Positions 7,520-15,698 of a stretch of DNA of 64,000 bases are shown here, piece by piece. This stretch comes from JAMQKA01 sp043951865. Lineage in GTDB: Bacteria > Bacteroidota > Rhodothermia > Balneolales > Balneolaceae. The notes beneath the pieces were generated by a model. That model made no database searches and was not told the origin of the DNA. It worked only from the letters and a program-made list of their open reading frames with translations. How positions within the stretch are numbered: the first letter of the stretch is position 1; every line of letters begins with the position of its first letter. The stretch lies in the NCBI RefSeq assembly GCF_043951865.1, contig NZ_JBINJF010000008.1, forward strand, positions 104,123-168,122. The letters are read 5' to 3'. The translations under genes were made by a program, and so were the position numbers.

Positions 7520-9019
7520 GTGTTGCTGCCACTGTTCTACCTTTTGATCAGGGCTTTCGGGGCCTCGGCAGAAACTCTGAACGATGTGGTGTTGCGGGTA
7601 CGCAATTTGCGGCTGCTCGCCAATACCCTCCTGCTTACAGGGGGTGTACTTGTGCTGGATACCATGATGGCACTGCCACTGGCTTATCTTTCCGCGCGCT
7701 CTAATATTCGGGCGCGCAAACTGATTACCCTGCTCGGGGTTATTCCCCTGGCGATGCCGGGCTATGTAATGGCTTATGCTTTTATGGGACTGGGGGGCTA
7801 TAACGGTACTTTTTTCCATTGGTTCGGGGTTATAGTTCCGCGCCCCAGCGGATTTTGGGGCTCGCTGCTGGTGCTCAGCATCTGCACTTTTCCCTATCTC
7901 TACCTGAATCTTCGAACAGCTCTGCTGGGGATGGATCCCTCGATAGAGGAGGCCTCCCGTTCGCTGGGTCACGATGCCAAGTCCACTTTTTTTCGTGTCA
8001 TTCTCCCCCAGCTGAAACCGGCGTTTCTGGCAGGTTTTCTTTTGGTCAGCCTTCACGTATTCGGAGATTTCGGTACCGTTTCACTGATGCGGTTCGAGAC
8101 CTTCAGTTATGCTCTCTATCTTCAGTATGTAGCGGCGTACGACCGCATTTACGCCGCCTGGCTCGCCCTGATGCTGCTCGCCCTGACCACCGCAGCCCTG
8201 GTCCTTGAGTACCGTCTGCTGCGCAAAGCCATTTTTTACCGGCTCGGACGCGGGGCCAGCCGGGAACGAAAATACCTGGAGCTCGGGAGCTGGAAATTCC
8301 CCGCCTATGCCTTTGTCGTTCTATTCTCCCTGGTGGCCATTCTGCTTCCACTTTCATCCATCGGCTATTGGCTGAATGAGGTCCCTTTCTCCGAGCTTTC
8401 CGATGACCTGCTGTCTTCATTTTGGAATTCGGTGGCCGCTTCGGCGCCCGCGGCGCTGCTTACCACCCTTATGGCCCTGCCCATCGCCTACGTGGGCGTG
8501 CGCTTCAAAAGCAATTTGACCAACCTGCTGGAGCGGGTGGCGTACCTGGGGTATGCGACGCCCCCTCTAGCCTTTGCCCTGGCATTTGTATTCTTTTCGC
8601 TCTATGTAACTCCATTTTTGTACCAAACGCTCCTGCTGCTGGTAATTGCTTATTCGCTCCACTTTCTGGCGGAGGGGATCGGTCCTATACGCAGTTCGCT
8701 GTACCAGGCGCCACCCCAGCTGGAAGATGCGGCAAAATCGCTGGGATACTCCTCGTTCAAATCATTTGTAAAAGTTACACTTCCGCTGCTTACCGGTGGA
8801 ATTATTGCATCGGCATCTTTGGTTTTCTTATCCGCCATGAAAGAATTATCGATAACTTTCTTACTTTCTCCAATAGGATTCAATACGCTTGCGTTAAACG
8901 TATGGTCCTATACCGGCGAAGCGATGTTTGCGGAAGCCGCACCTTTTGCATTTACAATCTTAATATTTTCGACGCTTTTTGTCGGTCTTTTATTTTCGCG
9001 TGAATGGAACAAAATATGA
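7520..9019 (+). CDS. Iron(III)-type ABC transporter permease (FbpB/SfuB-like, fused double permease)
   Basis: At least 499 residues with about 12 membrane helices in two BPD_transp_1 halves. Each half has an EAA loop for docking the ATPase: 'EEASRSLGHDAKSTFFRV' and 'EDAAKSLGYSSFKSFVKV'. This fused layout is that of ferric-iron (FbpB) and thiamine-type permeases. The ATPase gene overlaps its stop codon. The GTG at 7520 is the first ordinary start, but it falls inside the first membrane helix. The open frame continues upstream to a TAA at 7436 and reads LPWYLLVPVLLISIG before the GTG, with only ATT (7442), CTG (7445) or ATA (7451) as possible starts. The true start is therefore probably an unusual codon near 7442-7453. 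No binding-protein gene is adjacent. Confidence 0.85.
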   Translation: MLLPLFYLLIRAFGASAETLNDVVLRVRNLRLLANTLLLTGGVLVLDTMMALPLAYLSARSNIRARKLITLLGVIPLAMPGYVMAYAFMGLGGYNGTFFHWFGVIVPRPSGFWGSLLVLSICTFPYLYLNLRTALLGMDPSIEEASRSLGHDAKSTFFRVILPQLKPAFLAGFLLVSLHVFGDFGTVSLMRFETFSYALYLQYVAAYDRIYAAWLALMLLALTTAALVLEYRLLRKAIFYRLGRGASRERKYLELGSWKFPAYAFVVLFSLVAILLPLSSIGYWLNEVPFSELSDDLLSSFWNSVAASAPAALLTTLMALPIAYVGVRFKSNLTNLLERVAYLGYATPPLAFALAFVFFSLYVTPFLYQTLLLLVIAYSLHFLAEGIGPIRSSLYQAPPQLEDAAKSLGYSSFKSFVKVTLPLLTGGIIASASLVFLSAMKELSITFLLSPIGFNTLALNVWSYTGEAMFAEAAPFAFTILIFSTLFVGLLFSREWNKI

Positions 9020-10065
9020 AACAACTACTCAGGGTAGACCATTTGACCAAGGCCTTTGATGACAACGGGCCGGTGGTAGATTCGGTGACTTTCGAAGTCA
9101 GGGAAAATGAAATTTTTGCGCTGCTGGGCCCCAGTGGTTGTGGCAAAACCACCTGCCTGCGGCTTATTTCCGGGTTCGAACGCGCCGACGAGGGGGAAGT
9201 TTATGTAGAAGAAGAACTGCTCGAGTCCCCCGACCGGCACGTAGCCCCCCAGGACCGGGGCATTGGATTCGTATTCCAGGACTACGCCCTGTTCCCCCAC
9301 CTTTCCGTGATCGACAATGTCGCATTCGGTCTTACCGATATTCCTAAACACAAACGGCATGTCTACGCTGAAGAGGTGCTTTGCCGGACAGGCATGGGCG
9401 ACTATAAAGACCGAAACCCAAGCGAACTTTCGGGTGGGCAGCAGCAGCGGGTGGCCCTGGCCCGCGCCATCGCTCCCAAGCCCAAACTTGTATTGCTCGA
9501 TGAACCATTTTCAAACCTCGATGCGGTTTTGAGGGAATCCACCCGCAAGGAGGTGCGCAGCATCCTGAAAAAAGCCGGCATGAGTGCGCTGCTGGTTACC
9601 CACGACCAGGAGGAGGCCCTCTCCTTTGCCGACCGCATTGCAGTGATGAACGATGGGCGGATCGAACAAGTCGGCACCCCGGAAGAGGTCTACTACAAGC
9701 CGAAAACCAAGTTTGTAGCCCAGTTTTTGGGGCGCACCAACCTGTTCCGTGTGGAGGCCGCGGGAGAGGAAGAAGTGATGACTGAACTTGGCAAACTGCA
9801 TCTCAACTGCTGTGCCCGGGGGCGCGTGCTCTGCTCAATACGTCCCGAACACCTTACGCTGGAAAAGCCAAACGGCGCTGAACTCGATTCAGGCGTGGGC
9901 ACGGTCGTCAACCGGGAATTCAAGGGCCACGACATCACCTACCATGTCATGTTGAACGGGGAGCGATACCTGGTTCACACCGATAACCGGCTGCTGTTCG
10001 ATCCCGAAGACAAGGTTGTCATCAAGCCCCTGGAATCAGCGGTGGTATTGCAGGAAGATCAGTGA
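9016..10065 (+). CDS. Iron(III)-type ABC transporter ATP-binding protein (FbpC-like)
   Basis: About 350 residues. Walker A is GPSGCGKTT, the Q-loop lies in 'FVFQDYALFPH', the signature is LSGGQQQRVALARA, Walker B is LVLLDEPFSNLD and the H-loop is VTHDQEEAL. After residue about 240 there is a TOBE-type regulatory domain ('RPEHLTLEKPNG'). It energises the permease encoded just upstream. The ATG at 9016 overlaps the permease stop as ATGA, suggesting translational coupling; an in-frame ATG at 9004 is the alternative. By family it imports Fe3+ or a similar substrate, but without a binding protein nearby the substrate is not certain. Confidence 0.9.
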   Translation: MKQLLRVDHLTKAFDDNGPVVDSVTFEVRENEIFALLGPSGCGKTTCLRLISGFERADEGEVYVEEELLESPDRHVAPQDRGIGFVFQDYALFPHLSVIDNVAFGLTDIPKHKRHVYAEEVLCRTGMGDYKDRNPSELSGGQQQRVALARAIAPKPKLVLLDEPFSNLDAVLRESTRKEVRSILKKAGMSALLVTHDQEEALSFADRIAVMNDGRIEQVGTPEEVYYKPKTKFVAQFLGRTNLFRVEAAGEEEVMTELGKLHLNCCARGRVLCSIRPEHLTLEKPNGAELDSGVGTVVNREFKGHDITYHVMLNGERYLVHTDNRLLFDPEDKVVIKPLESAVVLQEDQ

Positions 10066-10168
10066 GTGGCATCGCGCTGTTTTAGCGGCGGTTCTTTAAA
10101 CCGGGACAGCCATTCCCCTGAAAATTGCGTGGAATTCCAATTTACGGAAATACAACAAACAGCATATT

Positions 10169-10447
10169 ATGACTTTTTCCGGCTTTCTCATTCTACTGGT
10201 AATCGCCGCTATCTGCGGGGCTCTAGGTCAAAGTATAGCCGGTTATTCAATGGGAGGCTGCCTGGTATCTGCAGCAGTGGGTTTTATCGGGGCCCTAATC
10301 GGCAAATGGATGGCTGCCGAGCTCGGACTAACGTACCTCCTTCCCATAAATATCGACGGGGAAACCTTTCCCATCGTTTGGTCCATACTCGGCTCTGCTC
10401 TCTTCAGCGTAGTCATCGGCTTGTTGAGCCGCGGTCGAAAACGATGA
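10169..10447 (+). CDS. Small GlsB/YeaQ/YmgE-like membrane protein
   Basis: 92 residues with three hydrophobic segments rich in glycine ('AAICGALGQSIAGYSMGG', 'AVGFIGALIGKWMA', 'VWSILGSALFSVVIGLLS') and a basic tail RGRKR. This pattern matches the GlsB/YeaQ/YmgE (transglycosylase-associated) stress-linked membrane proteins, whose exact function is unknown. The ATG at 10169 starts directly before the first helix. It lies about 100 bp after the ABC ATPase gene and may be cotranscribed or independent. A longer frame over the same DNA (10066-10521) is a shadow. Confidence 0.75.
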   Translation: MTFSGFLILLVIAAICGALGQSIAGYSMGGCLVSAAVGFIGALIGKWMAAELGLTYLLPINIDGETFPIVWSILGSALFSVVIGLLSRGRKR

Positions 10448-10532
10448 CATCACCAGCAACCGCCGGATTCAGTTTCAGTCGATGTTACCCTTTCATCCCT
10501 TGGAATGGGAGGGCACCATAGCCGGACAAGCT

Positions 10533-10569
10533 TTTCCGGGTCCGGTGTTGAATTAACATTACCCGGAAA
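10533..10569. repeat. 9-bp inverted repeat upstream of the acyltransferase gene
   Basis: TTTCCGGGT and ACCCGGAAA flank a 19-nt loop just before the acyltransferase start. No T-run follows, so a leader hairpin or protein-binding palindrome is more likely than a terminator. Confidence 0.45.
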
Positions 10570-10609
10570 GCATCGATATATTCAAGCCGAAAGCTAACGA
10601 AAACACTGC

Positions 10610-11377
10610 ATGGACCGGTCAGAACTTACGTTGTGGAACATTATCAGGAGCCTGTTCGGGATTACCGTTTTCTTCCTTGTCTTTCTCATGGCAACGCCGG
10701 TTATTGCCCTCTTGCTGATCGTTTCTGTCGGGAAACTCACCAATTTTCTGATGGAAAAAATTGGACCCCTGATGATGAAACCGGTATTTGCCGCCTCCGG
10801 CATCCGGTTCAATATTCAACAGCATGGAGAGCCGGTTAACAGGCCTGCTGTTTACCTGGTAAACCACAGCTCCACGGTAGACCTGCTGACGATTATTGCA
10901 CTGGGACTTCCCCGTATTCGGTTTGTGGCCAAATGGGAGCTGCAGTACAATCCACTTTTCTTTATCGTGGGGCGACTGACCGGACAAGTATTTATCAAGC
11001 GGCAGGACCGCAAACAGGCGATATCCACCCTGCAAAAATCCTATCGGAGAATCAGGGAACAACGGCTCTCCATATTACTGGCCCCCGAAGGCTCCAGAAA
11101 ACATCCCGGGATTATCGGTCCTTTTAAAAAAGGGCCCTTTCATATGGCGGTAGACCTGGACTACCCGATTGTACCAATCTATTTTGAAGGAAACCGGGAA
11201 CTCAGTGCCGGCAGCTCACTGCTTACCAGGCCTGGAGAGGCCACCGCTCATATTCATCCCCCCATTGATACAACCGATTGGGAAAAAGAGACCCTGGAAC
11301 AGCACATCATCGAGATACGCCGAAAATACCTGGCGTGGGCAGGGGTGGAGACAGACGAAGTGGACCCGGTCGCATGA
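10610..11377 (+). CDS. 1-acyl-sn-glycerol-3-phosphate acyltransferase family protein (PlsC-like)
   Basis: 255 residues. An N-terminal membrane helix (about residues 11-42) is followed by the PlsC domain. Motif I is NHSSTVD (His86, Asp91), motif II lies around 'FVAKWELQY' and 'GQVFIKRQDR', and motif III is 'APEGSRK'; 'DYPIVPIYFEG' is block IV. The enzyme transfers an acyl chain to lysophosphatidic acid to make phosphatidic acid at the inner membrane. The glycerol-3-phosphate genes further downstream are metabolically related but not in the same tight unit. The CYTH gene follows after 34 bp and is probably cotranscribed. Confidence 0.87.
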   Translation: MDRSELTLWNIIRSLFGITVFFLVFLMATPVIALLLIVSVGKLTNFLMEKIGPLMMKPVFAASGIRFNIQQHGEPVNRPAVYLVNHSSTVDLLTIIALGLPRIRFVAKWELQYNPLFFIVGRLTGQVFIKRQDRKQAISTLQKSYRRIREQRLSILLAPEGSRKHPGIIGPFKKGPFHMAVDLDYPIVPIYFEGNRELSAGSSLLTRPGEATAHIHPPIDTTDWEKETLEQHIIEIRRKYLAWAGVETDEVDPVA

Positions 11378-11411
11378 GCACAGTCAGAACCTACATGCAA
11401 ATTAGTTTTTT

Positions 11412-11924
11412 ATGGATATCCTGAATGTTGAAATCAAAGCGCGGTGCCGCAATCCCGACCGCATACGGTCGCTCCTTGAGGAACGGGGAGCCGATTTCAA
11501 GGGAACGGACCACCAGGTCGACACCTACTTTAAAGTCCCCGGCGGACGGTTAAAGCTTCGGGAGGGGACCATCGAAAATAACCTCATTTTCTACGCGCGG
11601 GCGGATACCCCGGATCCAACGTCTTCAACCATCAAACTGGTGCCCTTTGAACACTCTGAAGAGATAAAATCCCTGTTGACGGCAGCCCTCGACCTGAAGG
11701 TAATCGTCTACAAACAGCGTGAAATCTACTTTGTCGACAACGTAAAATTTCATATTGACAAGGTTCGCGGGTTGGGTACCTTTGTAGAGATTGAAGCGAT
11801 CGACCGAAATGGAAATATCGGGGAACTGACGCTTCGCCAACAATGTAACTTTTACCGTAAGCTGTTCAATATTTCGGACGATGACCTGGTGAGTACCTCC
11901 TATTCTGACATGCTGACGGAATAG
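11412..11924 (+). CDS. CYTH-domain protein (class IV adenylate cyclase / triphosphatase-like)
   Basis: 170 residues. The start 'MDILNVEIKARC' carries the CYTH signature in its NxEIKxR variant, and further beta-barrel strands include 'DTYFKVPGGRLKLRE', 'IKLVPFEHS' and 'VKFHIDKVRGLGTFVEIE'. CYTH tunnel enzymes bind triphosphates with a metal; members include class IV adenylate cyclases, thiamine triphosphatases and inorganic triphosphatases. Which activity this one has cannot be read from sequence. It directly follows the acyltransferase gene and is followed by a weak terminator-like hairpin. Confidence 0.85.
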   Translation: MDILNVEIKARCRNPDRIRSLLEERGADFKGTDHQVDTYFKVPGGRLKLREGTIENNLIFYARADTPDPTSSTIKLVPFEHSEEIKSLLTAALDLKVIVYKQREIYFVDNVKFHIDKVRGLGTFVEIEAIDRNGNIGELTLRQQCNFYRKLFNISDDDLVSTSYSDMLTE

Positions 11925-11962
11925 CGGGTGGAGGGCGAGAGCATATAGCCCGCTAAATATTT
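11923..11962 (+). terminator. Weak terminator-like hairpin after the CYTH gene
   Basis: AGCGGG and CCCGCT pair over a 20-nt loop and are followed by AAATATTTTTT. The stem is short and overlaps the stop codon, so the call is tentative. Confidence 0.4.
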
Positions 11963-12383
11963 TTTAACGCGCATTTCACGATTATTTATGCAATAATACT
12001 TTCACTGCATGTATCACAATAGTTTGCAGAGGGCTTTGCAATTTTGTGATCCACATTAATCAACAGCGTGTGCAAGACTGCAATATTGTCCCGCCTGCTT
12101 CGCCAAAGGGCAAACCAATTTTTCCGTAAAAAAGCAGGCTAACGGCATTTTTATAATTACATCTATTTATTTAATGTAAAGTGGACAAAAACCCGGTATA
12201 TGGAATGAATCCACATTCCTCACACAAGCATGGTTGTACCATTGAAAGAATGGAGTTCGTCATGAACGACGCGCCGGGCAGGTGGGCACCCAAAAAATTT
12301 TAGGTCCGGGACCATTCCGGGAAAAAGAGACTGGAAGCCAGAGACAAGTGAACAAAAACAGAAGTTTTAATAAACCAGGGAAC
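11963..12383. other. Intergenic region upstream of glpK with two inverted repeats
   Basis: No gene is supported. An imperfect hairpin spans 12013-12050 (ATCACAA...TTGTGAT with an inner TTGCA...TGCAA). A wide inverted repeat lies at 12093-12100 / 12132-12139 (GCCTGCTT / AAGCAGGC). The first shares a core with repeats near 43.4 and 59.3 kb. The glpK promoter must lie here; the frame reading into glpK from 12282 is upstream leader sequence. Confidence 0.45.
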
Positions 12384-13883
12384 ATGAGTAACCAACAATA
12401 CATACTTGCATTCGACCAGGGAACCACCAGCTCACGCGCTATCCTATTTGACAACAAGGGCCGTATTGTATCGGTAGCCCAAAAAGAATTTGAACAATAT
12501 TTTCCCCACCCGGGATGGGTCGAACACGATCCCAACGAAATCTGGTCCTCACAGGTATCGGTAGCTGCCGAAGTTCTATCAAAAGCTGGCGTCAAGGCCC
12601 GCGACATCGCGGCCATCGGCATTACAAACCAGCGGGAGACGACCGTCGTATGGGATCGAAAAACCGGGGAACCGGCCTACAACGCGATCGTCTGGCAAGA
12701 CCGGCGCACCGCATCCCTGACCGACCAGCTCGAGGAGGAGGGACTCGGCGACCTGTTCCAGCGAAAAACGGGTCTCGTACTCGATCCCTACTTTTCGGGC
12801 ACCAAAATAAAGTGGATACTGGATCACGCAGAAGACGCCCGCCGGAAAGCGGAGAAGGGAGACCTGTTGTTCGGGACCATCGACTCCTGGCTGATATGGA
12901 ACATGACCAACGGAAAGACGCACATCACGGATGTTACCAATGCCAGCCGTACGCTGCTATACAACATTCATGAGCTGGAATGGGATGCTGAGCTGCTGGA
13001 AATTCTTGACATCCCGGAAAGCATGCTCCCCGATGTAGCCTCGAGCAGCGAAGTGTATGCAAAAACTGCAGACGACATGTTTGCCACCGAAATTCCCATA
13101 GCCGGTATTGCCGGAGATCAGCAGGCCGCCCTTTTCGGTCAAATTTGTACCCAAAAAGGCATGGCCAAAAACACCTACGGGACCGGCTGCTTTATGCTTA
13201 TGAATACCGGTTCCGAACCGATACGGTCGGAGAACAACTTATTGACCACCATAGCCTGGCAGCAAAATGGCAAGGTGGAATACGCCCTGGAAGGCAGCGT
13301 GTTCATCGGCGGGGCGGTGGTGCAGTGGCTCCGCGACGGCTTGAACCTGATAAAATCCTCCTCTGAGGTAGAATCCCTGGCCGCCCGGGTCAAAAGTACC
13401 GATGGAGTCTACCTGGTGCCGGCTTTTTCCGGGCTGGGAGCCCCCCACTGGGATCCCCACGCCCGGGGTACCATGACCGGGATTACCCGCGGAACCACTG
13501 CTGCTCATATAGCGCGCGCCGCCCTCGAGTCGATCGCGTATCAGTCCACCGACCTGCTCAAAGCCATGGAGTCCGATTCGGGGATCAACCTGAAAGAGTT
13601 GCGCGTGGATGGGGGCGCCTCGGTCAACAATCTGCTTATGCAGTTCCAGGCTGACCTGCTGCGGGTGCCCGTAATTCGTCCCGAAGTAACCGAAACCACC
13701 GCGCTCGGGGCGGCATACCTTGCCGGGCTCGCAGTCGGCTTCTGGGAAAGCCGGGAGGAAATTTCTCAACAATGGAAAATCCAACGGCGATACGAGCCCA
13801 GGATGGAGCGTTCCAAAGTTGATGAGATGTACGCCGGGTGGCACCAGGCCGTAGAACGGGCCAAGGGATGGAAAAAAGACTAA
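12384..13883 (+). CDS. glpK: Glycerol kinase
   Basis: 499 residues of the FGGY kinase family, the usual length. It starts 'MSNQQYILAFDQGTTSSRA' with the N-terminal phosphate loop, and 'GIAGDQQAALFGQ', 'KNTYGTGCF' and 'VDGGASVNN' are the other signature blocks. It phosphorylates glycerol to sn-glycerol 3-phosphate in the cytoplasm. The ATG at 12384 is chosen because the family begins exactly there and GGGA precedes it; the open frame extends upstream only as unrelated sequence. glpD follows 61 bp later, giving a two-step glycerol catabolic pair. No glycerol facilitator gene is next to it. Confidence 0.97.
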   Translation: MSNQQYILAFDQGTTSSRAILFDNKGRIVSVAQKEFEQYFPHPGWVEHDPNEIWSSQVSVAAEVLSKAGVKARDIAAIGITNQRETTVVWDRKTGEPAYNAIVWQDRRTASLTDQLEEEGLGDLFQRKTGLVLDPYFSGTKIKWILDHAEDARRKAEKGDLLFGTIDSWLIWNMTNGKTHITDVTNASRTLLYNIHELEWDAELLEILDIPESMLPDVASSSEVYAKTADDMFATEIPIAGIAGDQQAALFGQICTQKGMAKNTYGTGCFMLMNTGSEPIRSENNLLTTIAWQQNGKVEYALEGSVFIGGAVVQWLRDGLNLIKSSSEVESLAARVKSTDGVYLVPAFSGLGAPHWDPHARGTMTGITRGTTAAHIARAALESIAYQSTDLLKAMESDSGINLKELRVDGGASVNNLLMQFQADLLRVPVIRPEVTETTALGAAYLAGLAVGFWESREEISQQWKIQRRYEPRMERSKVDEMYAGWHQAVERAKGWKKD

Positions 13884-13944
13884 CATGGATTTGATGTCAT
13901 TTTTTGTACATCCATTCTCTCGAATTTTAAAATTTTAGCTCATT

Positions 13945-15501
13945 ATGGACAGAAATAAACTGGTAGATCAGTTAAAAGAGGATCCCGACATATGGGATTT
14001 CATTATAATCGGCGGAGGCGCAACCGGCCTGGGGACGGCGGTGGAGGCGGCCTCACGCGGGTACCGAACACTGCTGCTGGAACAGCACGATTTTGCCAAG
14101 GGCACCTCCAGCCGAAGCACAAAATTGGTCCACGGCGGGGTACGCTATCTCCGGCAGGGCAATGTGGCACTGGTCCTGGAAGCCCTCCGGGAACGCGGCT
14201 TACTTCGCAAAAATGCGCCGCACCTGGTCAAAAACCAGTCGTTCATTGTACCCAATTACGACTGGTGGGAAGGCCCATTTTATGGAATAGGCCTCAAAAT
14301 TTATGACAAGCTGGCCGGCGACCTGGGGCTGGGTCCCTCGAAACACCTCTCCAAAGAAGAGACGCTGAAATACATTCCCACGCTGGAACCGGAAGATCTG
14401 AACGGCGGGGTTATCTACCATGATGCCCAGTTTGACGATTCCAGGCTGGCGATAAATCTTGTTCAGACCCTTTTTGACCATGATGGCGTAGGCATCAACT
14501 ATATGAAAGTTACCGGCCTGCTCAAGGCCAATGACCTGGTAACGGGCGTAAAAGTGGAGGACCAGGAGGAAGACCACGAATTTGAGATCCAGGGACGGGT
14601 AGTCGTCAACGCCACGGGTATTTTCACCGACAGCATCCGTAAAATGGACAATCCCGACAACAATCGGATTATCCAGCCCAGCCAGGGTGTCCACATTGTG
14701 CTGGACAAATCGTTCCAACCCGGCGAAAGTGCCATAATGGTTCCCAAAACCGATGACGGGCGCGTTCTTTTTGCGGTGCCGTGGCACAATCGCATTATTG
14801 TGGGAACCACCGATACCCCTATCGATGAACCGTCGTTGGAACCGCGGGCCCAGGAGGAGGAGATCAATTTCCTCCTCACCCATGCGGCCCGCTATCTTAC
14901 CAAAGACCCGGAACCGGAAGATGTGCTCAGCGTTTTTGCGGGTCTGCGGCCGCTGGTTTCGCGGGGCGGGAGCAAAGATACGTCCTCGATATCCCGGGAT
15001 CACACACTGCTGATCGACCCCTCAGGGCTGGTAACCATCACGGGAGGAAAGTGGACAACTTACCGCAAGATGGCCGAAGATACCGTAGATGAGGCAGCCC
15101 TGGTGGCAGGACTTGATGAGCGGAAATCCAATACGGAGAACCTCCGTCTGCACGGATGGCTTAAAAATTCCGAGGCCGCCGAGCCCTTTGAAATGTACGG
15201 TTCTGATGCCCTTTCACTCAAAAAAATTGCGCAGGACCATCCCGGCTGGGGCGAGCCGATCCATCCCAACCTGCCCTATACCCCCGCCGAGGTGGTCTGG
15301 GCAGTACGCAGCGAAATGGCACGAACAGTAGAGGATGTACTGGCCCGCCGCACCCGGGCCCTGCTGCTGGACGCCCGCGCCAGTATAGAAATGGCCGAAA
15401 CGGTAGCCGCCCTGATGGCGGATGAGCTCCAGACCGGTGAAGAGTGGAGACGGCAGCAGGTGCAGGAATATACTGAACTGGCAAACGGGTATCTTCTTTA
15501 G
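13945..15501 (+). CDS. glpD: Aerobic glycerol-3-phosphate dehydrogenase (FAD)
   Basis: 518 residues. The FAD-binding Rossmann start is 'FIIIGGGATGLGTAVEAAS', followed by 'LLLEQHDFAKGTSSRSTKL' and 'GGVRYLR', all diagnostic for GlpD/GlpA. 'VFAGLRPLV' and 'TITGGKWTTYRKMAED' mark the C-terminal FAD region and the helical cap. The enzyme oxidises glycerol 3-phosphate to dihydroxyacetone phosphate at the inner membrane and passes electrons to quinone. It lies directly behind glpK and almost certainly shares its transcript. Confidence 0.96.
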   Translation: MDRNKLVDQLKEDPDIWDFIIIGGGATGLGTAVEAASRGYRTLLLEQHDFAKGTSSRSTKLVHGGVRYLRQGNVALVLEALRERGLLRKNAPHLVKNQSFIVPNYDWWEGPFYGIGLKIYDKLAGDLGLGPSKHLSKEETLKYIPTLEPEDLNGGVIYHDAQFDDSRLAINLVQTLFDHDGVGINYMKVTGLLKANDLVTGVKVEDQEEDHEFEIQGRVVVNATGIFTDSIRKMDNPDNNRIIQPSQGVHIVLDKSFQPGESAIMVPKTDDGRVLFAVPWHNRIIVGTTDTPIDEPSLEPRAQEEEINFLLTHAARYLTKDPEPEDVLSVFAGLRPLVSRGGSKDTSSISRDHTLLIDPSGLVTITGGKWTTYRKMAEDTVDEAALVAGLDERKSNTENLRLHGWLKNSEAAEPFEMYGSDALSLKKIAQDHPGWGEPIHPNLPYTPAEVVWAVRSEMARTVEDVLARRTRALLLDARASIEMAETVAALMADELQTGEEWRRQQVQEYTELANGYLL

Positions 15502-15698
15502 CAGATTTATCAGGACCCCCTGGAAAGACGACTCAAAAAACCGGTTTTTTTCCACTATTATTCATCTTCTTTCCCAACTTCCCCGGGTGAACGCGCTGCG
15601 AACTCCCGCCGGGCAACAACATCACATTTGACAATCACGGGTGCGGTGCACATTGAGAACACAGGCACCTCTTATGTAATAACAAGAATACACGGCCA

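Noticed and set aside
7457..8056. Long minus-strand frame opposite the ABC permease
   Set aside because: It is antisense to a well-supported membrane protein and has a Gln/Lys/His-rich composition without any domain.
10066..10521. 151-codon frame around the GlsB-like gene
   Set aside because: Arg/Ser-rich without motifs, and it covers a better frame with three membrane helices.
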